From contig CP046864.1 in assembly GCA_039640495.1 (NCBI GenBank), positions 1,798,001 through 1,862,000 of the forward strand: a stretch of 64,000 nt of DNA, read 5' to 3'. A program made the position numbers and the translations under genes. The stretch is from Rhodobacteraceae bacterium IMCC1335 (GTDB taxonomy: Bacteria; Pseudomonadota; Alphaproteobacteria; Rhodobacterales; Rhodobacteraceae). This document shows positions 54,290 through 64,000 of this stretch, piece by piece; position 1 is the first letter of the stretch, and every line of letters begins with the position of its first letter. The notes beneath the pieces were generated by a model, which did not search any database, was not told the origin of the DNA, and worked only from the letters and a program-made list of their open reading frames with translations.

Positions 54290-54913
54290 TCAGGCCAAAG
54301 AGGTTATCCATAAAATGGTTGCATCGTCTTCGCTGGTCGAAATCACATTATGCCCCATCGTGGCATCATAATAGGCACTGTCACCGCGGCGCATTTCCAA
54401 CGGTTCGTAAAACTCGGTGAATAGTTTTATCACTCCGGTAAGAACATAAAGAAATTCTTCTCCATCATGGCGCACCCAGCCATCAAACTCGTCAATCGAG
54501 CGCGCTCTAATCCGCGCATGATAAGGCAGCATTTTCTTTTTGCTCAAGCTTTCAGCCAAGAGCTCATGTTCATAGGTGGTGGTCGGATGCGCCGTGCCCT
54601 GCCCCGATTTTGTTGACGCCATCCGACCGTTTATTTGGTTTTTCACCGGCGGCGTAAACAATTGCGGCACAGAAATTTCCAAGCCTACCGCCAGCTTTCG
54701 TAATGCCTCATAAGTGGGAGACATCTGACTATTTTCAATTTTTGACAAGGTCGAGCGGGCAAGGCCAGCTTGCTGCGCCGCTTGTTCCAGCGTCCAATTG
54801 CGGGCTTTGCGCAATTCGCGCACGCGTGCGCCTAAATTCAACGGTTCAACGGATTCGTCCCCCCCATTCGCGCGGGCGATCCGGATTATTGATTTTGGAT
54901 CTGTTTCCGACAT
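54290..54913 (-). CDS. XRE-family regulator with cupin sensor domain
   Basis: A 207-residue transcription factor. Start ATG with AAGG 7 nt upstream. Helix-turn-helix at about 27-80 (VRELRKARNWTLEQAAQQAG, LARSTLSKIENSQMSPTYEA) and a cupin at about 120-205 (HDGEEFLYVLTGVIKLFTEF, RRGDSAYYDATMGHNVISTS). Such MerR/XRE-cupin regulators usually sense small metabolites. It is divergent from the acyl-CoA synthetase gene, 66 bp apart, and probably controls it. Confidence 0.92.
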   Translation of the reverse strand: MSETDPKSIIRIARANGGDESVEPLNLGARVRELRKARNWTLEQAAQQAGLARSTLSKIENSQMSPTYEALRKLAVGLEISVPQLFTPPVKNQINGRMASTKSGQGTAHPTTTYEHELLAESLSKKKMLPYHARIRARSIDEFDGWVRHDGEEFLYVLTGVIKLFTEFYEPLEMRRGDSAYYDATMGHNVISTSEDDATILWITSLA

Positions 54914-54979
54914 GATCAAGCCTTCGATTATTTGCCATATACTTGCAAGTTTGAGCAGGGCCTTCTACCACATAAACCT

Positions 54980-56515
54980 ATGGTGTCTTTATATCATAGT
55001 GAACAAGCCACGCCCTGTCCTGATTTATTTAACTTGACGGCCTATGTCTTGAACGCAGGAGATGAAACTCCTGAGAAAACAGCGCTTGAAATCATAGATA
55101 CGGATGGATCTGTTGAAACATGGACGTTTCAGGCTTTAACGCAAGCGATCCGTGGAACCGCAACGGGGCTTCTATCCTTAGGGTTAAAGCCGCAGGATCG
55201 GATTCTGATGCGCTTGGGAAACACCATCGATTTTCCGATCACCTTTTTGGCTGCGATATCTGTAAGTCTTATTCCTGTGCCCAGCCCCGCGAAATGGACG
55301 CAAAAAGAAGTTGACCACGCTGTTTCGCTGATTTCACCTGCTGCCATTTTGCTGGATCATGAATTGGCGGGGCCCAGCCAATATGATGGACAGATCATCG
55401 GCCAAGCAACTTTGGCAACGCTGCGAGATATGGCGCCTTGTGATTATGATCAAGGTGATCCGAATAGATTGGCTTATATCGTGTTTACTTCGGGCACATC
55501 AGGACAGCCCCGGGCCGTTATGCATGCGCATCGTGCAATCTGGGCCCGCCAAATGATGATGAAAGACTGGTATCATCTGAAACCATCCGATCGTCTTTTG
55601 CATGCGGGGGGCCTGAATTGGACCTTCACCTTGGGCACTGGGTTATTAGACCCCTGGAGCAAGGGGGCAACCGCGTTGGTTTTAAAAAACCCAAATCGGA
55701 TCGATGGGCTTCCGGCAATATTGCGCACGCGCAAAGTGACGCTCATGGCTGCGGTTCCGGGTGTTTACCGCAAAGTTTTGCAGTTTGATCAGAATCTGCA
55801 ATTGCCAAATCTGCGCCATTGTTTGTCCGCAGGCGAAAAGCTGCCTCCATTGATTGCTAAAAATTGGCATAAAGCGACCAATACATTTATTTACGAAGCC
55901 TATGGAATGTCTGAATGTTCGACATTTATTTCCAATGCACCCCAGCTCAGTTTAAAACAAGGGGCGCTCGGGCGCCCTCAACGCGGGCGTAAACTGGCAA
56001 TCCTGCCGCTGGATGGGGGGGAACACCCTGTTGCTTATGGCGCAATTGGAATTATTGCCGTGCATCGCGCCGACGCAGGCTTGATGCTTGGGTATTTTGG
56101 CGCGCTGCAGGCCACGCAAGCTTGTTTTCGCGGCGATTGGTTTCTTACAGGCGACCTGGCCATCATGGAAAAGGATGGAGCAATCACATATCGCGGACGC
56201 GCTGATGATATGATGAATGCGGGCGGTTTTCGGGTGGCGCCTTTAGAGGTTGAAACCGTCATGCAAATGTGTCCGGGGGTTGTAAATATTGCGGTGACAT
56301 CGATAGAAATCAAGCCAAACAGCTTTGTCATTGCGGGGTTTTATATGGCCGAGGCAGAGCTGGATGGCACCGCATTAGATCGTTTTGCAAAACATCATCT
56401 TGCAGCGTATAAATGCCCGAAGACTTATATCCGCTGTAACGCGTTGCCCATGGCCGCCAATGGTAAAATCCAACGTCGAGCCTTGGCCTTAAACTGGAAT
56501 AACTTGAATGGTTAA
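54980..56515 (+). CDS. AMP-dependent acyl-CoA synthetase/ligase
   Basis: ANL-superfamily enzyme, 511 residues from MVSLYHSEQATP. Seen: YIVFTSGTSGQPRAVMHAHR (P-loop), LLHAGGLNWTFTLGTGLLDP, YEAYGMSECSTFISN (adenine-binding), WFLTGDLAIMEKDGAITYRG (Asp of the ribose site), DDMMNAGGFRVAPLEVETVM and the C-terminal NGKIQRRAL with the catalytic Lys. Layout recalls benzoate-CoA-ligase-type enzymes; the substrate is not evident. An upstream ATG at 54932 is less likely. Overlaps the DsbA-family gene by 8 nt. Confidence 0.9.
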   Translation: MVSLYHSEQATPCPDLFNLTAYVLNAGDETPEKTALEIIDTDGSVETWTFQALTQAIRGTATGLLSLGLKPQDRILMRLGNTIDFPITFLAAISVSLIPVPSPAKWTQKEVDHAVSLISPAAILLDHELAGPSQYDGQIIGQATLATLRDMAPCDYDQGDPNRLAYIVFTSGTSGQPRAVMHAHRAIWARQMMMKDWYHLKPSDRLLHAGGLNWTFTLGTGLLDPWSKGATALVLKNPNRIDGLPAILRTRKVTLMAAVPGVYRKVLQFDQNLQLPNLRHCLSAGEKLPPLIAKNWHKATNTFIYEAYGMSECSTFISNAPQLSLKQGALGRPQRGRKLAILPLDGGEHPVAYGAIGIIAVHRADAGLMLGYFGALQATQACFRGDWFLTGDLAIMEKDGAITYRGRADDMMNAGGFRVAPLEVETVMQMCPGVVNIAVTSIEIKPNSFVIAGFYMAEAELDGTALDRFAKHHLAAYKCPKTYIRCNALPMAANGKIQRRALALNWNNLNG

Positions 56516-57158
56516 TTTAGACATTATTTCTGATCCAATTTGCCCATGGTGCTTTATTGGAAAAACAAACCTTGAGAAGGCTTTAGAAGGTAAGCTTAAT
56601 TTAATTTTTAATATTCGTTGGCATCCGTTTCAACTCAATCCAGAGATGCCGGCGCAGGGGATGGAGCGGCGCACCTATTTGGAAACAAAATTTGGCGGTA
56701 AAGAGGCCGCGGTAAAAGCCTATGCGCCCGTGGTTGAGCATGCCGAGATGGCAGGCCTTACATTGAATTTAGAAGCAATATCACATACACCGAATACGCT
56801 TGATGCCCATCGTTTGATCCATTGGGCAGGTGTGGAAGAGAAACAAAATGCTGTGGTGGATGCGCTGTTTGAAGCCTATTTTCAAAATGGACAAAATATT
56901 GGAGATAGCGAAGTGCTCGCCGATATTGCTGATAGCTGCGGCATGGATGCGGCGGTGGTCTTGAAACTTTTGAACTCAGAGGCTGACAAAGAGGAAACGC
57001 GCGCGCGTGATGCATCTGCACGTGACATGGGGGTGAACTCGGTGCCAACCTTTATCGTTGCGGGTCAACACGCGGTTCCAGGCGCACAACCGGCTGCTTT
57101 ATGGACGCAAGTGATTGCCGAGCTTCAGGAAAATATCTCTTTAAAAGCAACCACATAA
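56508..57158 (+). CDS. DsbA-family oxidoreductase (FrnE-like)
   Basis: A 216-residue cytoplasmic thioredoxin-fold protein with DPICPWCFIGKTNLEKAL at the start (C-P-W-C). Seen: IRWHPFQLNPEMPAQGMERR, MAGLTLNLEAISHTPNTLDA and GVNSVPTFIVAGQHAVPGAQ (cis-Pro loop). This is the FrnE/2-hydroxychromene-2-carboxylate-isomerase-like subgroup, with no signal peptide. Translationally coupled to the acyl-CoA synthetase. Confidence 0.9.
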   Translation: MVNLDIISDPICPWCFIGKTNLEKALEGKLNLIFNIRWHPFQLNPEMPAQGMERRTYLETKFGGKEAAVKAYAPVVEHAEMAGLTLNLEAISHTPNTLDAHRLIHWAGVEEKQNAVVDALFEAYFQNGQNIGDSEVLADIADSCGMDAAVVLKLLNSEADKEETRARDASARDMGVNSVPTFIVAGQHAVPGAQPAALWTQVIAELQENISLKATT

Positions 57159-57656
57159 TTAGGCCTCTTTGCCAACACGCAGAATTTATGCCTCTGTATT
57201 CGTCGGCCCTTATTGTCGAAATCTCTATGTTGCGCAAAGGTAATGTCAAACCTAAAGCCAATCCAAGAGAAAGCCGAATGTGCGTGAAATAACGCGTTCG
57301 GCGCGGTTAGTTCGCGTTTCTGGCGATTAACTTTCTTGAAATTCAAACCTGTTACCGTTTAGCCGGGGATCAAGCATATTTGATCAAATCGTACATTTTC
57401 AGTATACGCGATTCTGGCCGGTTCTGCCGTCAGATCGCCGAAAAAGCTCCAAAGCGCGGTATGCTAGCCCGTCTTGTCATGAAAATACTTCAAGAAGCCA
57501 GTTCACTGCTCTTGAAGAAGATATAAAAAAAGGGAGGCCTATAGCCCCCCTTTTAGTTTCGCCGTTCAAGCTCATCATTTTTACCGCTCGATATCTATAT
57601 TTTTTTGCCTGTGGCCTGAACGCCGTTCGGGGGCGAGCGCACCCGCCCCTTGTCTC
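57159..57656. other. Gene-free stretch between two convergent genes
   Basis: About 500 bp without a credible coding frame. It contains the terminator-like hairpin at 57532-57554 and a GC-rich stem near 57627-57650 just beyond the nrdJ stop. Confidence 0.5.
57532..57554. terminator. Terminator-like hairpin between dsbA-type and nrdJ genes
   Basis: GGGAGGC / GCCCCCC (one mismatch), with an A-run before and a T-run after, so it can act in both directions. Confidence 0.55.
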
Positions 57657-60600
57657 TTAGCTACATCCCGACGTTGCTCCGCAGGTGTTGCACTTCATGC
57701 AGGTGCCGTTACGCACCAATGTGTAATTGCCGCAATCTCCACAAGGATCGCCTTCATATCCCTGCATTTTGGCCTTGCTGCGCAAATCCATTTCAGTGGC
57801 AATCACGGGTGTGGTTGCTTCTGCTTCAACCAATACCGCGCTAGAAGTAGCCCCCAAACCGACATCAGCCACCTCTGCGGAGCCGCCTTGCAACATGGCT
57901 AAATCTTCTGGCAGGCGCTTGCGTAGATAACCAGAGGAACTGATTTTCTTCAGCACTGCTAGTGACTTAGACGCTGCATCTTCTGTGACTTCTTGAATAT
58001 TTTGGACCGTGTCATCTTGTCCACGCCCCAAATCATCAAAGGCTGCCCCCTCCGGTGCCACATGTGCAAGATCCGTGCGATCCAGATAGCTGACGGCCAA
58101 TTCCCGGAATATATAATCAAGGATCGACGTTGCATTTTTGATGCTGTCGTTACCCTGCACCATGCCCGCCGGCTCAAATTTCGTAAACGTAAAGGCGTCT
58201 ACAAATTCTTCCAGCGGCACACCATATTGTAAGCCGACGGATACCGCGATTGCAAAATTATTCATCATAGCGCGGAAGCCGGCGCCTTCTTTATGCATAT
58301 CGATGAAGATTTCGCCCAAAGCGCCATCAGAATATTCGCCGGTTCTAAGGTAGACTTTGTGCCCGCCGACGATGGCTTTTTGGGTATAACCTTTGCGGCG
58401 ATGTGGCATCTTTTCGCGATGTGATTTTATAATCTCTTTTACGATGACTTTCTCAACAATTTTTTCAGCAATTACCGCTGCTTTTTCTTGCTGGCTGCCC
58501 GTTTCAAGTATTTCCGCGGCCTCATCGTCGTCCTCAACCAGCGCCGCGGCCAAAGGTTGCGAAAGCTTCGATCCATCGCGATATAAAGCGTTTGCCTTTA
58601 CACCCAATGACCAGCTCAACTCATAGGCCTTCTGACAATCGTCAATCGTAGCATCATTGGGCATGTTGATGGTTTTTGAAATAGCGCCCGAAATAAATGA
58701 CTGCGCAGCTGCCATCATGTAAATATGGCTATTAACACTTAGAAAACGTTTGCCTTTTTTTCCACATGGGTTGGCGCAATCAAAGATTTTGTAATGCGCT
58801 TCTGACAAATGCGGCGCATTCTCGAGCGTCATGGTTCCGCATACATGATCATTTGCAGCGTCAATTTCAGCTTTTGAGAAACCCAAATGACGCAGCAGGT
58901 CAAAGCTTGGATCATTCAACTTATCCGCCGGAATGCCTAACACTTTCGTGCAAAAATCAGCGCCAAGCGTCCATTGATTGAACACAAACCGGATATCAAA
59001 GGCAGAGGCTAGCGCCGCTTCAATCTTATCCAGCTCGGTTTTTCCAAACCCATGTCCGATTAAGCTCGTATGGTTAATCGCGGGCGCGTTACCAATGCTT
59101 CCATGACCCACCGCATATGACACAATCTCTTCTATTTTCGAACTACTATAGCCAAGCTTTTCGAGCGCTCCGGGCACTGAACGGTTGATGATTTTAAAAT
59201 AACCACCTCCTGCAAGCTTTTTAAACTTTACAAGCGCGAAATCGGGCTCGATGCCGGTGGTATCACAATCCATAACCAGCCCAATCGTGCCCGTGGGCGC
59301 AATTACGGTCGTTTGCGCGTTACGATAGCCGTGCTTCTGCCCCAGATCCAACGCTTGATCCCAGCTGTTGCGGGCAAGCTCTACCAGGCTTTGATCCGGG
59401 CAATTCGCGGCATCCAGCGGCAACGGTTTTACGTCCAGTTTTTCATACCCATCCACGGCGCTTTGCGCCGCGTTCCGATGATTGCGGATCACGCGCAGCA
59501 TATGCTCGGCGTTCTTTTTATACCCCGGAAACGCCCCCAATTCACCCGCCATTTCCGCGCTAGTTGCATAGCTTACACCGGTCATTAGCGCGGTCAACGC
59601 CCCGCAAAGCGCGCGCCCCTCAGCGCTGTCATAGCCATAGCCCATATTCATGAGCAAACCGCCAATATTGGCATACCCCAAACCAAGCGTTCTAAAATCA
59701 TAAGACCGCTGCGCAATCTCTTTTGATGGGAACTGCGCCATCATCACAGATATTTCGAGCGTCACCGTCCAAAGCCGCGTGGCGTGCATGTAATCGGCAG
59801 ATTGGAATTTTCCGTCCTTTAAGAAGGTTAATAAATTCATAGAGGCCAAGTTACAGGCCGTATCATCTAAAAACATATATTCTGAACACGGGTTAGAGCC
59901 GCGGATTTCACCATCTTCGGGGCATGTATGCCAAGCGTTTACCGTATCGTGATATTGAATGCCCGGATCGGCGCAGGCCCAAGCCGCATGTCCAACATCT
60001 TGCCACAACTTCCGGGCTTTGATGGTTTTGGCGACCGATCCATCTGTACGACGTAGCAATTCCCAATCCGCATCGTTTTCTACAGCCTTCAGAAACGCAT
60101 CCGTTACGCGAATTGAGTTATTCGAGTTTTGACCCGACACAGAGGCATAGGCCTCGCTGTCCCAATCTGTATCATAGGTTGGGAATTCAATGCTATCATA
60201 GCCTTGCTTGGCGTAATCCAAAACCCGCTTCACATATGTTTCCGGGATAGCAACTTTCTTTGCCGCCCGAATTGCCGATTTCAAAGAAGTGTTCTTGCTT
60301 GGATCTACCGAATCTTCGCTGCTGCCATCCCAAGCTCGGATTGCGGCAAATATTTCATTCAGCTTGGCCTCATGCATTTTGCTGCCCGCGACTATACTGG
60401 CAACCTTTTGTTCTTCTTTCACTTTCCAATTGATGAAATTTTCAATATCGGGATGATCCGCGTCACAAATCACCATTTTGGCGGCTCTGCGCGTTGTGCC
60501 GCCCGATTTTATCGCCCCAGCGGCGCGGTCGCCAATTTTTAAAAAGCCCATCAGGCCGGATGATTTTCCACCCCCAGAAAGCGGCTCTCCATCGCCGCGC

Positions 60601-61292
60601 AATGAGCTAAAGTTAGTGCCAGTGCCGGATCCGTATTTGAACAGACGCGCCTCACGCACCCACAGATCCATAATACCACCCTCATTCACTAAATCATCTG
60701 AGACTGATTGAATAAAGCAAGCGTGCGGTTGCGGATGCTCATAAGCAGATTTAGATTTTACAAGCTTGCCGGTTTTGTAATCCACGTAATGGTGACCCTG
60801 GCTTGGACCATCAATACCATAAGCCCAATGCAGGCCTGTATTGAACCATTGTGGACTGTTGGGTGCAGCACGCTGGGTCGCCAGCATATGGCACATTTCG
60901 TCGTAATAGGCACGTGCGTCCTCTTCGGTTGAAAAATAGCCGCCCTTCCAGCCCCAATACGCCCAGGCGCCGGCTAACCGGTTAAACACCTGTTTGGATG
61001 ACGTTTCGCCCGTGATCGGCGTTGAGGGTGATGCCGCGACCGAGCGCCAAAGAAACTCGGGCACGCCTGCCTCCTTAACGCGCTTCAATTCGGTCGGCAC
61101 GCCCGCTTTGCGAAAATATTTCTGCGCAATCACATCGCTTGCAACCTGCGACCATGTCGCTGGCACTTCAATATTCTCAAGCGAAAAAACAACCGTACCG
61201 TCGGGATTTTTGATTTCTGAGGATGTGGTGACAAACTCAAGCCCCGCATACGCGTCGGCCGATTTTTTCGTAAAATTGCGTTCAATTTTCAT
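57657..61292 (-). CDS. nrdJ: B12-dependent ribonucleoside-diphosphate reductase (class II)
   Basis: Adenosylcobalamin-dependent reductase supplying deoxyribonucleotides. Start [20 protein letters not shown] gives 1211 residues; an upstream in-frame start would add 24 unrelated ones. Seen: [40 protein letters not shown] (active-site Cys and N-x-C-S-E), [20 protein letters not shown], a second domain (about 1000-1090) and a Cys-rich C-terminal end ([20 protein letters not shown]) that reduces the active-site disulfide. The large size is typical of alphaproteobacterial NrdJ. A candidate NrdR box lies 123 bp upstream. Confidence 0.97.
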   Translation of the reverse strand: MKIERNFTKKSADAYAGLEFVTTSSEIKNPDGTVVFSLENIEVPATWSQVASDVIAQKYFRKAGVPTELKRVKEAGVPEFLWRSVAASPSTPITGETSSKQVFNRLAGAWAYWGWKGGYFSTEEDARAYYDEMCHMLATQRAAPNSPQWFNTGLHWAYGIDGPSQGHHYVDYKTGKLVKSKSAYEHPQPHACFIQSVSDDLVNEGGIMDLWVREARLFKYGSGTGTNFSSLRGDGEPLSGGGKSSGLMGFLKIGDRAAGAIKSGGTTRRAAKMVICDADHPDIENFINWKVKEEQKVASIVAGSKMHEAKLNEIFAAIRAWDGSSEDSVDPSKNTSLKSAIRAAKKVAIPETYVKRVLDYAKQGYDSIEFPTYDTDWDSEAYASVSGQNSNNSIRVTDAFLKAVENDADWELLRRTDGSVAKTIKARKLWQDVGHAAWACADPGIQYHDTVNAWHTCPEDGEIRGSNPCSEYMFLDDTACNLASMNLLTFLKDGKFQSADYMHATRLWTVTLEISVMMAQFPSKEIAQRSYDFRTLGLGYANIGGLLMNMGYGYDSAEGRALCGALTALMTGVSYATSAEMAGELGAFPGYKKNAEHMLRVIRNHRNAAQSAVDGYEKLDVKPLPLDAANCPDQSLVELARNSWDQALDLGQKHGYRNAQTTVIAPTGTIGLVMDCDTTGIEPDFALVKFKKLAGGGYFKIINRSVPGALEKLGYSSSKIEEIVSYAVGHGSIGNAPAINHTSLIGHGFGKTELDKIEAALASAFDIRFVFNQWTLGADFCTKVLGIPADKLNDPSFDLLRHLGFSKAEIDAANDHVCGTMTLENAPHLSEAHYKIFDCANPCGKKGKRFLSVNSHIYMMAAAQSFISGAISKTINMPNDATIDDCQKAYELSWSLGVKANALYRDGSKLSQPLAAALVEDDDEAAEILETGSQQEKAAVIAEKIVEKVIVKEIIKSHREKMPHRRKGYTQKAIVGGHKVYLRTGEYSDGALGEIFIDMHKEGAGFRAMMNNFAIAVSVGLQYGVPLEEFVDAFTFTKFEPAGMVQGNDSIKNATSILDYIFRELAVSYLDRTDLAHVAPEGAAFDDLGRGQDDTVQNIQEVTEDAASKSLAVLKKISSSGYLRKRLPEDLAMLQGGSAEVADVGLGATSSAVLVEAEATTPVIATEMDLRSKAKMQGYEGDPCGDCGNYTLVRNGTCMKCNTCGATSGCS

Positions 61293-61414
61293 CTTAACGT
61301 GCCTCTTTTTATACTCGCCGATTCCCGGCTGTTTGGCGCAACGACCACATAAGCCCCAACGCATGTTTCCAATGGTTCAACAATCGTTTCTTTTTACCGA
61401 ATGGCCCTCCGCAA

Positions 61415-61430
61415 ACACCACATCTTGTGT
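61415..61430 (-). promoter_or_regulatory. Candidate NrdR box upstream of nrdJ
   Basis: On the minus strand ACACAAGATGTGGTGT, an inverted repeat close to the NrdR consensus acaCwAtATaTwGtgt (outer halves and central AT preserved). A weaker match (GCACAAATTGGCGTAT, plus strand) begins at 61446, 31 bp centre to centre, the three-turn spacing usual for paired NrdR boxes. NrdR represses reductase genes when dATP is high. Confidence 0.55.
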
Positions 61431-61499
61431 CACGCGGGTCAATCCGCACAAATTGGCGTATATGAGTGGGGTTGGTCAATCGGTTTTTTTAAAAATTTT

Positions 61500-62173
61500 C
61501 AAATAATTTCGCTTGACTTCACAGTCTTAAATTTTTTTGAAATCTCAACTTACAAGTTATGCCTGAGGCCCGAAAATTTTTGGGTTTGCCATTGGTTAAA
61601 AAAAACTGAATTTTTTTGGAAGGTTAGCAGAAGAACTTGAGCTTTATGGAAACATTTAAATCGATAACCCGCCGATTCATCTTGGGCGATATGTCAGGCA
61701 AAATACCAAAGCAGGATCTCAAACTTATCCAATAACTTTCGATGCAGTTCGGTCACGGCGCTTAAACTGTTTTCTTTCTCAATCCGCATATGCTTTTAAT
61801 TTAAGCAATTTTTTTGCATTAAATTTAATAGCATGCGCCCAAGTATTAGGGCTATCTATACAGATTGAGACCTGTCAAAAATGTCTGAATATGAACTTTC
61901 TCTTAATGTTTGCTTGGCTGCGCACTTGTGTTGAAAAGAGTTTTTTGTGAAATAGGCGGCTTGCATGCACCTGTTTTAAATTCGTGTTACCCTATCTGAT
62001 CTGAAAATTTTGAATATGAGACCGCGGAGAAGAACGATGCGCTGCGCCGAACTCTTCAAGGATGCAATTTTATGATCCACGCGCGCGCATGAAACGTGAT
62101 TCTGAGACGGGGTGCCAAGGCTTATGCAAACCGCGATGCGCGACAGAACGAGTAATTGCATCTGAAACGAGTA
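61500..62173. other. Gene-free stretch upstream of nrdJ
   Basis: About 670 bp, AT-rich toward the nrdJ promoter, with no coding frame, tRNA or repeat I can support. Confidence 0.4.
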
Positions 62174-63763
62174 TCATTTCCCGCAGTTTAAGATTAAATC
62201 TGCTGCTTTTTCAGCAATCATGATGGTTGGAGCGTTGGTATTTCCGCTTGTAATACAAGGCATTGCGCTGGCATCGACCACTCTTAAACCTTCTATGCCA
62301 CGAAGTTGTAGTTTTTCGGTCAAGGGCGCCGTTGCATCTTGCCCCATGCGTACGCTGGATGTTGGATGAAAAATCGTTGTGCCAATATCTCCCGCCGCCT
62401 GAATCAGGTCGCGATCCGTTTGCGCTTGCGGCCCTGGTTTATATTCTTTCGGCTGATATTGTTCTAAGGCGGGTTGCGCCATTATCTTTCGCGTCAGATT
62501 AATCGCATCCTTTGCCACCAATCGATCGCCTTCGCTGGACAAAAAATTCGGAGATATTTGAGGGGCATCAAAAGGGTTTGAGCTGGCAAGCCGCACCTCT
62601 CCGCGGCTTTCAGGCCGCAAATGACAAACAGAAGCGGTTATTGCGGGGAAATCATGCAGCGGTTCACCAAAAGCATCTAACGACAAAGGCTGCACATGGT
62701 ATTCTAAATCTGCCGTTGCCACATCGGGGCGTGATTTTGCAAAAGCCCCCAATTGAGAGGGCGCCATCGACATGGGTCCGGACCGTTTGAGCAAATATTC
62801 ACCAGCGATTTTGGCTTTTCCAAAAACTGAATTGGCCAAAGTGTTAAGGGTTTTTGCTCCCGTTAACCGCCATGAACAGCGCAACTGCAGGTGATCTTGC
62901 AGATTTGCGCCAATTTCGGGACTATGTTGAAGCACTTCAACGCCATGCGCTTGTAGATGCTGCGCGGGCCCTATTCCCGATAATTGCAAAAGATGCGGAG
63001 ATCCGATAGCCCCCGCGCACAGAATGACTTCCGCCCTTGCATAGGCCGTTTTTGAAGTGGCGCCTTGTTGATACTCTACCCCAACCGCATGGTTTTGTTT
63101 CACAATCACGCGCCGGGTTTGGGCATGCGTTTTTAAATATAAATTATTTTTGTTTTTAATCGTTCTAAGAAAAGAACCTGCCGTATTTGACCGCCAGCCG
63201 GAACGTTGATTTACTTTGAAATATCCGACCCCTTCATTATCACCTGTGTTGAAATCATCCACCGGCGGAATGCCTGCGCTTATCGCAGCCCGACGCCAAT
63301 CATCCAACACTGGCCAATGCAGCCTTTGCCGCTCAACGCGCCATTCACCGTCCGCCCCGTGATATTCAGATGCGCCATCTACATAATCTTCGGATTTTTT
63401 AAAATAAGGCAGCACATCATCCCAACCCCAGCCCACAAGGCCTAATTGTCGCCAGTGATCATAATCCGCGGCCTGCCCGCGCAAATAGAGCATTCCGTTT
63501 ATAGAGCTGCAACCACCTAATATTTTTCCCCGTGGGTATAACAAGCTGCGATTGTTCAAACCGATCTGTGGTTGTGTTTTAAACTGCCAATCTGTGCGTG
63601 GATTATCGATGCAATATAAATAACCTATTGGTATATGCACCCAGTGATAATTATCACGTCCCCCCGCCTCTAACAGCAATGTTTTATGACCCGCCTCGAC
63701 CAAACGCTTCGCCAAAACACAGCCCGCGCTGCCCGCCCCAACAATAATATAATCAAATTCCAT
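62174..63763 (-). CDS. GMC-family FAD-dependent oxidoreductase
   Basis: A 529-residue glucose-methanol-choline oxidoreductase. Seen: DYIIVGAGSAGCVLAKRLVE (FAD-binding GxGxxG), YPRGKILGGCSSINGMLYLR (GMC signature 1), VILCAGAIGSPHLLQLSGIG (signature 2), TIFHPTSSVRMGQD (catalytic His) and VVDASAMPCITSGNTNAPTI. The length and motifs fit choline/alcohol dehydrogenases of roseobacters; betB and betI are not adjacent, so the substrate is open. Confidence 0.92.
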   Translation of the reverse strand: MEFDYIIVGAGSAGCVLAKRLVEAGHKTLLLEAGGRDNYHWVHIPIGYLYCIDNPRTDWQFKTQPQIGLNNRSLLYPRGKILGGCSSINGMLYLRGQAADYDHWRQLGLVGWGWDDVLPYFKKSEDYVDGASEYHGADGEWRVERQRLHWPVLDDWRRAAISAGIPPVDDFNTGDNEGVGYFKVNQRSGWRSNTAGSFLRTIKNKNNLYLKTHAQTRRVIVKQNHAVGVEYQQGATSKTAYARAEVILCAGAIGSPHLLQLSGIGPAQHLQAHGVEVLQHSPEIGANLQDHLQLRCSWRLTGAKTLNTLANSVFGKAKIAGEYLLKRSGPMSMAPSQLGAFAKSRPDVATADLEYHVQPLSLDAFGEPLHDFPAITASVCHLRPESRGEVRLASSNPFDAPQISPNFLSSEGDRLVAKDAINLTRKIMAQPALEQYQPKEYKPGPQAQTDRDLIQAAGDIGTTIFHPTSSVRMGQDATAPLTEKLQLRGIEGLRVVDASAMPCITSGNTNAPTIMIAEKAADLILNCGK

Positions 63764-64000
63764 AAACGCTATTAAACCCTATTTTCTAATCGAGGTGTTA
63801 CTTTTTTGAACGCTGGTTTAATAAGTCTGCACAAAAAGATCCCTACCCTGGAACGGCGATTGCACGCAAAATTTAAAAGGTATTGCTGCGCTTTGCCTAT
63901 ACTTCTTTACTTACTCACGCCATCTCGCTGAAAAGCGCTGCGTTAAGAAAACTTATGAAAGCGCACCATACTTTAGCTCTTAAAGTTGTTAACGTATTGA
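63764..64000. other. Window-end intergenic sequence
   Basis: About 240 bp upstream of the GMC oxidoreductase with no gene visible; it presumably carries that gene's promoter. Confidence 0.3.

Noticed and set aside
61293..61650. Cobalamin riboswitch upstream of nrdJ
   Set aside because: No B12-box-like conserved core seen; a B12-requiring enzyme would also not normally be repressed by B12.
1..64000. tRNA, rRNA or tmRNA genes
   Set aside because: I looked for T-loop-like GGTTCRA sequences and rRNA landmarks and found none convincing; a covariance-model scan would be decisive.

Overview
The window reads as a chromosomal segment of a marine alphaproteobacterium of the Rhodobacterales (Roseobacter group). 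Supporting this are a DUF4167 protein, a TIGR02281-type aspartic protease, a DUF1127 microprotein, a B12-dependent ribonucleotide reductase (nrdJ), the (R)-citramalate route (cimA), and the operon order lptF-lptG-lptD-surA-pdxA-rsmA. By eye the core is about half GC, low for the group, as in streamlined pelagic roseobacters. This placement is inference from gene content; the window contains no rRNA or tRNA gene.

Positions 1-28,117 are ordinary core genome. They hold the end of an M20 amidohydrolase and a ureohydrolase, prfA-prmC, DUF4167, the tightly overlapping LPS-transport/PPIase/pdxA/rsmA operon on the minus strand, pepA-holC, an aspartic protease, MarC, an ABC-F ATPase, ndk, a TfoX C-terminal protein with an aminotransferase, cysS, cimA, a phytoene-synthase-like gene, an MFS exporter, a DNA glycosylase with a hydrolase, an HNH nuclease, and rplM-rpsI.

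Positions about 28,146-41,830 are a foreign island. I read it as two related integrative elements inserted in tandem at the rho-independent terminator of rpsI. The terminator hairpin (ACAAGGGCTTGCA, loop, TTGCGAGCCC, T-run) recurs at 36,471, and each copy is followed by a homologous large tyrosine integrase on the plus strand. Element A (28,146-36,503) is AT-rich. It carries a second small tyrosine recombinase and a five-gene minus-strand operon: an unknown 592-residue protein, a TGT-superfamily protein resembling DpdA (DNA 7-deazaguanine insertion), an HUH endonuclease, a DUF6626-like protein and a short H-NS-like protein. A DUF6641-like gene lies at its right end. Element B (36,471 to about 41,830) carries homologues of the integrase, the small recombinase, a probable broken HUH-type gene, a DUF6626-like protein, a conserved 31-residue microprotein and a proline-rich small protein, plus a frameshifted P-loop kinase and a PaiB-like flavin protein as probable cargo. 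Heptamer repeats next to the ends look like integrase arm sites.

Positions about 41,830-43,500 are AT-rich accessory DNA with a DUF6447-like and a winged-helix gene. A solo LuxR-type regulator follows, with an inverted repeat just upstream.

From 44,267 to the end the sequence is core-like again. It holds rpsB-tsf, HupE and DUF4198 genes head to head, psuK-psuG (pseudouridine catabolism), DUF502, DUF1127, 3-hydroxybutyrate dehydrogenase, a small terminator-bounded minus-strand ORF, a peptide-type solute-binding protein, an XRE-cupin regulator, an acyl-CoA synthetase with a DsbA-family protein, nrdJ with a candidate NrdR box, and a GMC oxidoreductase.
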